Shown: positions 1 to 7,528 of the stretch, piece after piece | How positions within the stretch are numbered: position 1 is the stretch's first letter | How the letters are laid out: the number at the start of each line of letters is the position of its first letter | Origin: Woeseia sp. | Lineage (GTDB): Bacteria > Pseudomonadota > Gammaproteobacteria > Steroidobacterales > Woeseiaceae | Assembly (NCBI GenBank): GCA_003229095.1 | Contig: QIHS01000111.1 | Coordinates: 1-9,747, forward strand | DNA: 9,747 bases | Direction of reading: 5' to 3' | Notes under the pieces: generated by a model | The model's database searches: none | The model's input: the letters and a program-made list of their open reading frames with translations, nothing else | Told to the model about the DNA's origin: nothing | Position numbers and translations under genes: made by a program

Positions 1-605
1 TCGACGGTGTCGCGGCGCGGCTGTTGAATGCCACCTCAGATTTCGGCGCTGAATTCGACTCCATGGCCGATCTCGTGGCCTTCGGTGTGGCACCGGGCAT
101 ATTGATCATGCAGGCCGGCATTGAATACGGTGGGTTTGACCTGTTTTCGGGCGCGTTCTGGATATTGCTCGTTTCAGTCGGCGTATTCGTCCTGTGCGGC
201 GCGATGCGACTTGCGCGTTTTAACCTGATCAGTGATGAGTCACGAACTGGCTGGTTTTCCGGCATTCCGATAACGGCGGCAGGTGGTGCATTGTTGTCGA
301 CCACGGTCATTCTGCTGGTCAAATATCCGGACATTGCCGATGCAATGCCACTGCATGCCTATTTGCCGGTCATGATGTTCGTGCTGGCGCTTGGCATGAT
401 TTCCACGATTCGTTTTCCGAAGGCGACGAAACGCGACGGTATTTTCGTCAACACTTTTACAGCGCTCAGTATTGTGACCAGTTACTACTGCGGCATTACC
501 CAAAGTTTTCCTGAGGTTCTGTTTTTTATGGCGTTGTTCATATTGATTGCCGGAATCATTGCTGGTCGCATATCCAGGATCACGGAACAACAAAACGCCG
601 CATAG
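1..605 (+). CDS. pssA: CDP-diacylglycerol--serine O-phosphatidyltransferase (PssA), 5'-truncated by window edge
   Basis: PssA joins CDP-diacylglycerol and L-serine to make phosphatidylserine, the precursor of phosphatidylethanolamine, in the inner membrane. The frame is already open at base 3 and immediately reads the complete CDP-alcohol phosphatidyltransferase signature DG-x2-AR-x8-G-x3-D-x3-D (DGVAAR, then G, D and D, ending about base 71), so the catalytic aspartates are present and the true start lies upstream of the window. A TTG at 24 is inside the signature and is not a start. About 200 residues are visible. Hydrophobic segments follow in the order expected of the family, with a GIPITAAGG loop and an MISTIRFPKAT stretch typical of PssA. 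The gene ends in TAG at 603-605. In many Gammaproteobacteria this pssA type lies between ilvC and leuA; here leuA does not follow, and a degraded aminotransferase begins about 50 bases on. I am confident of the family and fairly sure of serine as acceptor. Confidence 0.9.
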   Translation, partial: DGVAARLLNATSDFGAEFDSMADLVAFGVAPGILIMQAGIEYGGFDLFSGAFWILLVSVGVFVLCGAMRLARFNLISDESRTGWFSGIPITAAGGALLSTTVILLVKYPDIADAMPLHAYLPVMMFVLALGMISTIRFPKATKRDGIFVNTFTALSIVTSYYCGITQSFPEVLFFMALFILIAGIIAGRISRITEQQNAA

Positions 606-649
606 CACTCAAAAAAATCCCCGGAGCAAGTTTTCATGAATTCTGCTAT

Positions 650-902
650 CGCGGCGTGGAAATCATTCGTGCTGCAGGCGGACTGTTCAAGTCCGTCGAG
701 CTGGTTGAGGGCCGGGAAAGCCGCAAACCCGCGACCGAACTTGCAGCAAGGATTGTGAGCAGCCTGCGCAGCCGGCGAATTCTGGCAGGCCGCACCGGCA
801 GGCACGAGAATATTCTGAAACTTCGCCCGCCAATGGTATTTTCCAGGGAGAACGCAGATTTTTTTCCTGCAGGTTTTCGATTCGGTGCTGGCCGATCTTT
901 GA
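650..902 (+). pseudogene. C-terminal remnant of a class-III (PLP) aminotransferase
   Basis: From about 656 the + strand reads the last 80 or so residues of a class-III aminotransferase: a GGLFKSVELV block (usual form GAGLFxGVELV), a helix with PATELA, then GRTGRHENILKLRPPMVFSR. That last stretch is the conserved C-terminal block (G-x-N-V-L-K-I-R-P-P-L-x-F) of the family. The whole N-terminal and PLP-lysine-bearing part, over 300 residues in a normal 420-450 residue enzyme, is absent, since pssA ends at 605. The end is also damaged. A run of seven T (859-865) shifts the frame; with six T it would read ADFFLQVFDSVLADL and stop at 900-902, the expected C-terminus, just before the next gene. As it stands the frame runs on to TGA 923-925, overlapping the ATG at 922. 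No catalytic product is possible. The family assignment rests on recalled conservation. The substrate is unknown. Confidence 0.78.
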
Positions 903-921
903 TTGAACGAGAGGGAACGAC

Positions 922-3355
922 ATGATTAGAAGTACGTTATTGCTGGCGTTGTGCACATTGATGGTGGCCTGTAGCCCGGATCCCTCCGCCAGCAAGGTCG
1001 GCATCGCGCAGCACGTGGGCGCTATGCAGCAACTGCCAGGCTACTTTGACCTGTATTGGGACGATAGCAGCGGGCGACTGATCATCAAGGTCGAAGAATT
1101 CAACCAGCCCTTCCTCTACCAGTCGTCGATGGCGCTCCAATGACCTTGGTCTGGATCGTGGCCAGCTTGGTTCGACAAAAGTCGTTGAATTCCAGCGCTC
1201 CGGACCGAAGATTCTCCTGGTCGAAAACAACGTTGACTACCGCGCTCGAAGCGATGACGCTGAGGAGCGGGCGGCGGTTACCGAATCATTCGCGAGATCG
1301 GTCATTTGGGGGTTCGAAACGCTGGGCGAACAGGACGGGTCGGTTTTCATCGACGCGACAGCATTCCTGATACGCGACGCACACCGCATTGCAGCGCGCC
1401 TGGCATCTGCTGGCGAAGGCGCATTCAAGGCGGATGAATCGCGTTCGGCAATCTATATGCCCAACACGCGCTCATTCCCTGACAATTCAGAAGTGGAAGC
1501 AATTGTCACTTTCACGGGGCAGGCGACCGGCCCCTGGCTGCGAACCGTCACACCCGATGCCGATTCGTTCAGCGTTCATCTGCACCACTCTTTTATCCGT
1601 TTACCAGATGATGACTACACTCCATTGTTACTGGAGCCCCGCTCAGGTTTTTTCGGAGGGACTTTCCAGGATTACGCGACCTCCGTTGGCGAGCAACTGG
1701 TTGTCACTTACGCTGCCCGACACCGTCTTGAAAAGAAGGATCCGAACGCTGAAATTAGCGAAGCAGTAGAGCCTATTGTCTACTATGTTGATCGCGGCGC
1801 TCCTGAACCGATTCGCTCGGCGCTGATTGATGGTGCGTCCTGGTGGAACCAGGCATTCGAGGCCGCCGGCTACAAGGATGCTTTTCGCGTTGAGATGCTC
1901 CCCGAAGATGCCGACCCGATGGATGTCCGTTACAACGTAATCCAGTGGGTACATCGCTCGACACGCGGTTGGTCGTACGGCGCCAGTATTGCCGACCCGC
2001 GCACTGGCGAGATCATGAAGGGCGTGGTTATCCTGGGTTCACTTCGTGTGCGTCAGGATTATCTGATTGCCGAGGGACTCACCGCGCCATACGATGACGA
2101 AGAAAAGTCCGATGCGCCGCTGCAAATGTCGCTGGCAAGAATTCGCCAGTTGTCCGCGCACGAAGTCGGGCACACGCTCGGCATTGCGCACAACATGGCA
2201 GCCAGCACACAGGATCGCTCTTCCGTGATGGACTATCCGCACCCGCTTATTCAGTTCGATGACAACGGCGACATAGACCTCGATGAAGCTTACGGCGTTG
2301 GCATTGCGGATTGGGACAAACGCGCCATCCTGTACGGATACCAGGATTTCCCCGACGATGCAGATGCGCAAGCAGGACGCGACAAGATCATGGCAGACAC
2401 CATTGCGTCAGGATTGGTGTATGTCGCCGACAGTGATTCGCGCTCTATCGGTAGTGCTCATCCACTGGGCAACCTGTGGGACAACGGCGCAGATTCAATT
2501 GCCGAACTTGAGCACCTGTTGCGAGTGCGCGCCTACGCGCTGGACCGTTTTTCGGAGCGAAACATCCGCCCGGGCCGCCCGATGGCGACGCTTGAGGAGG
2601 TTCTGGTCCCCATCTACCTGATTCATCGTTTCCAGCTTATTGCCGTTGGCAAACTTGTCGGCGGGCAGGAATACAACTATGCACTACGCGGCGATGGGCA
2701 GGACATCAGTACGCCGGTGTCCGCTGATCGGCAAAGGACAGCGATCGCAGCATTGCTCAACACGCTGAGCCCGTCCGTCTTAAGTGTTCCGGAAAATGTG
2801 TTGCAACTGATTCCGCCAAGGCCGCCGGGGCACCCAAAATCACGCGAAACATTTCCAACCAGCACCGGCAAAGTTTTTGAACCGTTCGGCGCTGCGCAGA
2901 GTGCGGCAACATTAACGCTTGCGGTTTTGCTTGAACCCAGTCGTGCAGCGCGCATGATTGCATTGAGTGCGCGCGATGACACTGTGCCGGGCTTTGATGA
3001 GCTGACCAGTGATCTCCTGCAGGCAACCTGGTTTGCAAGGCAGCGCGCTGGAATGGAAGCGGAGATTCAGCGTGCGACCAACATGCTAACGCTCGAGCGA
3101 TTGATGATGCTGGCCGTGAACGGGAATGCGGATTCACAAGTCCGGGCAATCACGCTGGATTCAATCAATGGCCTTGATCGCTGGCTCAACTCCCGGGTGG
3201 GCGGCGAAATCAACACCGCCTGGCGTGCACACTACAGCTTCGCGATCTTTCGGATTGGCCAGATGCATGCAAATCCGGCGAGCATAGAGCAGATCGAGCC
3301 CGTGGTCGTGCCGCCCGGCGAGCCGATTGGCACAACTTCAGACTGGATTCTGTAA
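922..3355 (+). pseudogene. Zinc metallopeptidase lipoprotein (Met-zincin, DUF4953/DUF5117 type) split by a frameshift
   Basis: One gene is read in two frames. The first part (ATG 922, preceded by GAGGGAA) encodes a signal peptide with a lipobox-like LMVAC (Cys17), then the family N-terminus (HVGAMQQLPGYFDLYWDD) and stops at TGA 1141-1143. The next frame is open from 1136 to TAA 3353-3355 and continues the same protein without overlap (SNDLGLDRGQLG onward). It carries the zinc site HEVGHTLGIAHN (2159-2194), matching HExxHxxGxxH, a Met-turn region SSVMDYPHP (Met at 2228), and the C-terminal DUF4953 landmarks HPLGNLWDNG, LVGGQEYNYALRGD and LIPPRPPG. The family usually has SGLGSN where only one base separates GCG (1132-1134) from TCC (1136-1138), which implies loss of about 11 bases. 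Restored length would be about 814 residues, normal for the family. A start at ATG 1457 has no Shine-Dalgarno and would lack the export signal. I infer an outer-membrane or periplasmic peptidase that is now probably inactive. Confidence 0.85.
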
Positions 3356-3366
3356 CAGGGAAAGTC

Positions 3367-3501
3367 ATGTTTGGACTACCGATAGAAACGACCTTGCTGG
3401 TATTCGGCTTCCCGATTTTCTGGATTATTTACACGATTGTCTTTCTTGTCGTGTCGCGGGACTGGGACAGGGACGGTGTTACGGGCGATGATCCGTCATG
3501 A
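3367..3501 (+). CDS. Small single-TM protein, putative accessory subunit of the downstream symporter
   Basis: This 44-residue reading frame starts at ATG 3367 with AGGG six bases upstream (3357-3360) and ends at TGA 3499-3501. Its stop overlaps the symporter ATG at 3498 as ATGA, so the two are almost certainly translationally coupled. The protein begins MFGLPIETT, has one strongly hydrophobic helix at about residues 10-29 containing FWIIYTIVFLVV, and ends in a short charged tail (RDWDRDG). Several sodium:solute symporters have a small membrane partner encoded directly upstream (for example YhdT with PanF, DUF485 proteins with ActP); the position and overlap here fit that pattern. I do not recognise the exact family. 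It starts 11 bases after the peptidase stop codon and is below the length many gene callers accept. A role in assembly or stability of the symporter is inference from context. Confidence 0.75.
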   Translation: MFGLPIETTLLVFGFPIFWIIYTIVFLVVSRDWDRDGVTGDDPS

Positions 3502-5072
3502 GCGGAACCGTGATTCTTTTCCTGATTCTCTATTACGTCGTCGTTCTCGGTATCGGTTATTGGGCGATGCAAAAGGGCGCAGGCGACGATCTTGAAGGCT
3601 ACCTGCTTGGCGGTCGCAAAGTCGGACCGATGGCGACTGCACTCACCCTGCAAAGCACATCGATGAGTGGCTATATGTTCCTCGGCGCTGGTGGGCTTGG
3701 GTTCACGCAGGGGTATTGGGCGTTGTGGTACGCAGCAGGCGATATCGGCGGTGGCGTATTGAATTTATCGGTCATCGGCAGGCGCATGCGCAAATTGTCA
3801 CAAACGATGGGCGCACTGACCTCAATTGAATACCTGGAGAAGCGCTACCCGGCGCCGTCAGTGCGTTTGTTCGCCGGCATACTAACCGTATTCCTGCTTG
3901 GCTTTTACGTGCTTGCGCAACTGATTGCCGGCGGCAAAGGTCTGGCGCTTGTGACCGGCATTCCCTATCCGCTCGCGCTTGCGATTTCCATCGGCATCAT
4001 TCTCGTCTACACATTCATGGGTGGCTACCTCGCTGTTGCCTACACCGATTTTTTCCAAAGCCTCATTATGTTGGTCGGTGTCATGTGGATTTTGTTTGCC
4101 GCGCTGTCAGAACTTGGTGGACTGACAGCGGCCAACATGGCCATCAGTGAAATCGATCCCACACTGCTATCGGTTTGGGGCAGGGACCTCGGTTTTCAGG
4201 GCCAGTGGGGCGTCGTTGCCGGTGCGTTGCTGATTTTTTCTGTCGGCTATATGGGTTGGCCACATGTCGTGACCCGCCACATGGCGATGAGTGCGCCGGC
4301 GACAGCGCGGCGCGCAGGTCTATGGGCAACCATCTGGAATTTATTTTTTGTTCCAGCGCCTTACCTGGTCGGCATCCTCGCCATCGTTATATTGCCCGGC
4401 CTCGACGATCCGGAGATGGCGATTTTTCGTGTGGCTGCGTTGTTACTACCTGCAGCGGTAACGGGCCTCGTTATGGCCGCAATCATGGCGGCGATCATGT
4501 CCACGGCAGACTCGCTGCTGCTGCAGACAGGTTCCATTGCATCAAGAGACCTCTACGAGCGGTTTATCAACCCGAACGCAACAGAGAAACAGATGGTGAT
4601 GGTGTCGCGTGGACTGGTACTCGCGATTGCAATTGTCGGATATGTAATCGCGTTGGTAGAACCACCGAGCGTTTTCGGCATTGTGATCTTCGCTACGTCG
4701 GTACTCGGCAGCGCTTTCCTGCCCGCCTATGTGTGCGCAGTCTGGTGGCGCAAAGCAAACACACCCGGCGCACTGTCATCAATGATCGTGGGTGCGTCAG
4801 TGTCATTCCTGTGGGAGTTTCTGGGTCTTGTGGAAACGACCCAGTTGGCACCAATGCTGACCGGCGTTGTGAGTTCAACAGTCACCATGATCGTAGTGAG
4901 CCTGATGACGCAAAAGAGTCACCCGGTTCCAACAAACATTCTTGCCGCGATGCACGAGACGGCAATGATCGGTCCCGTTTCAAAACAGTTTCTTGCGGTA
5001 GCGGATGTAACGCTGACGAACGAAGCTGCGGTGATCGAGAATATGCGCAATGGAGACATACGCCATGACTGA
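3498..5072 (+). CDS. Sodium:solute symporter, SSS family (PutP/PanF-like)
   Basis: This 524-residue inner-membrane protein belongs to the SSS family (TC 2.A.21), which imports organic solutes with Na+. Hydrophobic segments cover most of its length from the first residues (VILFLILYYVVVLGIGYWAM). Family landmarks are visible: the LGGRKVGP loop near residue 38, GGYLAVAYTDFFQ at 175-187 (the SSS signature around TM5), GWPHVVTRHMA at about 253-263, and STADSLLL at 335-342. The last corresponds to the Na2-site serine and threonine region of PutP. The frame is uninterrupted, and the length is normal for the family. A soluble tail of roughly 40 residues follows the last helix. The start overlaps the small TM protein (ATGA) and the end overlaps the next gene by 8 bases, so the three form one translational unit. 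The substrate cannot be read from sequence; neighbouring peptidase, amidohydrolase and aminotransferase genes suggest an amino acid, amine or carboxylate. Confidence 0.92.
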   Translation: MSGTVILFLILYYVVVLGIGYWAMQKGAGDDLEGYLLGGRKVGPMATALTLQSTSMSGYMFLGAGGLGFTQGYWALWYAAGDIGGGVLNLSVIGRRMRKLSQTMGALTSIEYLEKRYPAPSVRLFAGILTVFLLGFYVLAQLIAGGKGLALVTGIPYPLALAISIGIILVYTFMGGYLAVAYTDFFQSLIMLVGVMWILFAALSELGGLTAANMAISEIDPTLLSVWGRDLGFQGQWGVVAGALLIFSVGYMGWPHVVTRHMAMSAPATARRAGLWATIWNLFFVPAPYLVGILAIVILPGLDDPEMAIFRVAALLLPAAVTGLVMAAIMAAIMSTADSLLLQTGSIASRDLYERFINPNATEKQMVMVSRGLVLAIAIVGYVIALVEPPSVFGIVIFATSVLGSAFLPAYVCAVWWRKANTPGALSSMIVGASVSFLWEFLGLVETTQLAPMLTGVVSSTVTMIVVSLMTQKSHPVPTNILAAMHETAMIGPVSKQFLAVADVTLTNEAAVIENMRNGDIRHD

Positions 5073-5568
5073 GCAGTCGCTGTCGCATCGAAAAATCGTG
5101 ATACAGGAATCACTCGACGCCAGCAAAGCATGCGAACTGATCTCTGCAATGACCAGCGGAGAACCGGCCGTCATAGAGCGTAAAATGTATTACCCGTACT
5201 TTCGCTTTGATGGCAAGTGCTCGGTGCCAGGTCTCTTTGGCCGGAGAGCGACCCAGTTAAGCTGTTTGGTTGATGCCGTTAACGGTCTTGGCGCCACGAC
5301 AGATCATTTTAATGTCGATTATCGCCAATTGAATGACGGCGAAGTAATCGCCACCACAATATCGAATGAAAATGCGATGCGTGTCGCCCAGCGCACAGTA
5401 ACGCACCGCATGACGAGACGATTGCGCATGATTGCGCCGTTTGGCCTGACTCTCGAGCCGAAAGACATCATTTATAAAGCATTCTGGATTGTTCGCTGTG
5501 CAAGCGTGACGGTAATGGTAGATAGTGTTACCGGTGGTTTGCACCCACTCAGCGAGCGTGCTGCATAG
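5065..5568 (+). CDS. Protein of unknown function with two diverged internal repeats, coupled to the symporter
   Basis: I do not recognise this 167-residue protein. ATG 5065 is preferred over ATG 5050 because GGAGA (5052-5056) lies eight bases before it; the gene overlaps the symporter stop by 8 bases. There is no signal peptide or TM helix, so it is probably cytoplasmic. The protein seems to contain the same unit twice. Unit one has YYPYFRF (42-48) followed by CLVDAVNG (67-74); unit two has IYKAFWIV (136-143) followed by VMVDSVTG (150-157) and a short tail. Both read as an aromatic beta strand, then a strand ending in V-D-x-V-x-G, with an extra loop of about 11 residues in unit one. The linker is rich in Arg (RRLRMI). 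Coupling to the symporter suggests a role in its regulation or in handling its substrate, which is inference. The frame is intact in a neighbourhood where several genes are broken. Confidence 0.75.
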   Translation: MTEQSLSHRKIVIQESLDASKACELISAMTSGEPAVIERKMYYPYFRFDGKCSVPGLFGRRATQLSCLVDAVNGLGATTDHFNVDYRQLNDGEVIATTISNENAMRVAQRTVTHRMTRRLRMIAPFGLTLEPKDIIYKAFWIVRCASVTVMVDSVTGGLHPLSERAA

Positions 5569-5598
5569 ACCGTGCCGGCAGCGAATCGGCGGAAGCCG

Positions 5599-5766
5599 AT
5601 GAGCGGAAAACTGAATATCTCGCGGCGGGATTTCATCAATGGATTCGTGCAGACGATCAGTGCAGGTGAAGCGGTAACAATTCCTAAAGAATGGATCGGC
5701 ACCTGGGACACCGAGGGCTATACTAAGATCTGGGTCATCTATTCTGAAGACGGATCTGGCCTTTAA
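5599..5766 (+). pseudogene. C-terminal half of a DUF861-type cupin, 5'-truncated
   Basis: The 55-codon frame from ATG 5599 to TAA 5764-5766 reads SGKLNIS, then AGEAVTIPKEWIGTWDTEG and KIWVIYSEDG. This matches the second half of a small cupin of the DUF861 (Cupin_3) kind. There a strand with GKxxIT is followed by (A)GD-x4-IP-x-G-x2-GTW and a final K-x-(Y/W)-VI strand; here G23 and P29 have the expected spacing. The first half of the beta barrel, including the first metal-binding motif, is missing: only 30 bases separate this frame from the preceding stop. A GTG at 5572 would extend it upstream, but without recognisable cupin sequence. GGAAG lies just before ATG 5599, so it may still be translated. 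SRRDF near its start resembles a Tat signal but fits better as the loop between cupin strands. A truncated remnant is likelier than a functional mini-protein; the family call is moderately sure. Confidence 0.55.
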
Positions 5767-5787
5767 CTGCATTCGGGGAGACACATC

Positions 5788-7451
5788 GTGAGCCAGATAT
5801 CGCGCAGAAAATTCTTGGGAACGTCAGCGGCATTGCCACTGGGGTTGGGTTTAAGTGCCGGGGCTTTTGCCCAGGGAGGGCCGTCGGTCGGTGCCGCCTC
5901 GATGATCGTCACTGGTGGCAAGGTGCTGACGATGGATTGGGACCAGCCGATGGCCGAGGCGATTGCAGTCATGGGAGACCGGATTCTCGCGATTGGCACA
6001 AACGAGCAGATTCTCTCGTTCGCAGGTGCGAGTACGAAAAGAATCGACGCACGCGGCATGACAGTGACGCCCGGTTTCATTGATGCGCACAGCCACCCTT
6101 TACTCGCCGAAGAGGCAATTGGCGTCAACGTCAATCTGCGACGTATCGACGATGTAAAGGCAGCCCTCGCAGGGCAGGCAGCCAACACGCCGCCCGGTCA
6201 CTGGGTTCGCGGCGTTATGTATGACGATACAAAATTTGAAGACGAACGACCCCTGAACCGACACGACATTGACGATGCCGTGTCGGACCACCCCGTGTAT
6301 GTTGCCCACCGCGGCGGCCATACGGGTGTCGTCAATTCCAAAGCATTGGAAATGGCAGGTGTGAGCAACAGCACGCCCGATCCGGTTGGCGGAAGGTTTT
6401 TTCGTGAAGATGGCGAACTGACTGGCAAGGTTGCCGAGCATGCACGCGGTGTATTTTTCGAGGTGGGTACCTGGCCTGTCATGGATCGCGCGACACGACA
6501 GCGATCCGCGACTATCGCATCGCAGAACATGGCTGCGACGGGATTGACGTCAACCACCGATGCTTTTGGCAACCTGGACAACATGATCGCTTATCAGGAC
6601 GCTCGCGATGCCGGTGAGTTGTATTTCCGCGTGTCATTTATGCCGGGCGGGGACAGCCAGGTATACGCAGGGCTGAAGCAGGCAGGCATGCGATCCGGCT
6701 TTGGTGATGACATGTTGCGCATTGGCGCGGTCAAATATGGGGCTGACGGGTCTGCATCGGAGCGCACGATGTACATGAGTACGCCGTATAAGGGCACCGA
6801 CGATCACGGCATTCTCACAATGTCCCAGGAAGAAATCGATGCCGCTGTTGACGACGCGGTTGCGCACGGTTTTCGAATCGGCATTCACGCGAACGGTGAT
6901 TTAACGATAGACATGGTTTTGAAGGCCTACGAACGCGTTCTGAAAGATCACAGCGGTGCAAACCCCAGGTACAGAATAGAACATTGCTCGCTGATCAACG
7001 ACAGCCTGATTGCTCGAATCAAGGCAGCCGGCGTCGTGCCTGCGCCGTTCTACACCTATGCGTACTATCACGGCAACAAGTGGGTCGACTACGGTGAAGA
7101 AAAAATGGAGAAAATGTTCGCGCACCGCAGCTTTCTCGACGCAGGTATCCCGGTTGCGCCCGCTTCCGATTTCACGCCCGGCCCGTTCAGAGCATGGTGA
7201 CGCGCAAGGATGTGCGTGGCCGGGTGTGGGGAGCCAGCCAGAGAATCTCGGTGAGTGACGCGATGCGTATTTGCACGGTGCATGGCGCGTATGCGTCCTT
7301 CGAGGAAAACATTAAGGGCACTTTGCTGCCCGGCAAACTCGCGGATTTCGTGATCCTGGCGCAGGACCCGCACGACGTCGATCCCGATGCAATCAAGGAC
7401 ATCCGCATCGTTCGAACAGTAATGGGTGGCGTCACGGTGCATGGCGGCTAG
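5788..7451 (+). pseudogene. Tat-exported metal-dependent amidohydrolase (YtcJ-like, Amidohydro_3) with a 3' frameshift
   Basis: The gene starts at GTG 5788, seven bases after GGGGAG. Its N-terminus is a Tat signal (SRRKFLG, hydrophobic run, AFA before Gln29), so the enzyme would act in the periplasm. Amidohydrolase landmarks follow: TPGFIDAHSH with the H-x-H pair at 101 and 103, AVKYGADGS with Lys316 as a possible bridging ligand, His367 in GIHANGD, His399 in RIEHCS and Asp461 in ASDFTPG. Amidohydro_3 enzymes hydrolyse C-N bonds of amides, N-formyl compounds or ureas; the substrate here is unknown. The frame ends early in PGPFRAW at TGA 7198-7200. The correct continuation, QSMVTRKDVRG to the normal GKLADFVIL C-terminus, lies in the next frame from 7188 to TAG 7449-7451. 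The family usually has about six residues between PGPF and QSMVTR, so about 19 bases appear deleted; restored length is about 560 residues. ATG 7194 overlaps the premature stop, so reinitiation is conceivable. Confidence 0.86.
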
Positions 7452-7464
7452 CGAGCCATAGATT

Positions 7465-7494
7465 TGTAACCAATTGGCTTCGTGCGGCCTATAA
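7465..7494 (+). promoter_or_regulatory. Candidate promoter for the sigma-factor operon
   Basis: The only real gap before the operon, 7452-7528, contains TGTAAC (7465-7470), 17 bases, then CCTATAA (7488-7494), 35 to 41 bases before ATG 7529. TGTAAC resembles the AAC-containing -35 elements recognised by many ECF sigma factors. A close copy of the arrangement lies at 9641-9669. TGTAAC also pairs with an inverted GTTACA at 7498-7503, and CCAATTGG (7470-7477) is a perfect palindrome. No good housekeeping -35/-10 pair at 17-base spacing is evident. Autoregulation by the sigma factor encoded in this operon is inference. Confidence 0.3.
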
Positions 7495-7528
7495 GCAGTT
7501 ACACATACCGCCAATTTAAGGAACCGGA

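Noticed and set aside
636..761. Small open frame from ATG 636 after pssA (MNSAIAAWKS).
   Set aside because: It has no clear ribosome binding site and overlaps the aminotransferase remnant in another frame, where real family sequence is read.
1140..1769. Two overlapping + frames (1140-1370 and 1389-1769) covering the peptidase frameshift.
   Set aside because: They show no family similarity. The frame open from 1136 reads recognisable peptidase sequence through the same bases.
4175..5068. A 297-codon open frame inside the symporter gene, same strand, different frame.
   Set aside because: Its product is rich in Arg, Cys and His with no hydrophobic or domain pattern, as expected of the out-of-frame reading of a membrane-protein gene. 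The symporter frame carries all family motifs.
5599..5660. Tat signal peptide (SRRDFINGF) at the start of a short frame, as in FAD-dependent oxidoreductases.
   Set aside because: No hydrophobic segment follows, and the surrounding residues fit a DUF861 cupin better. A true Tat signal is seen at 5788.
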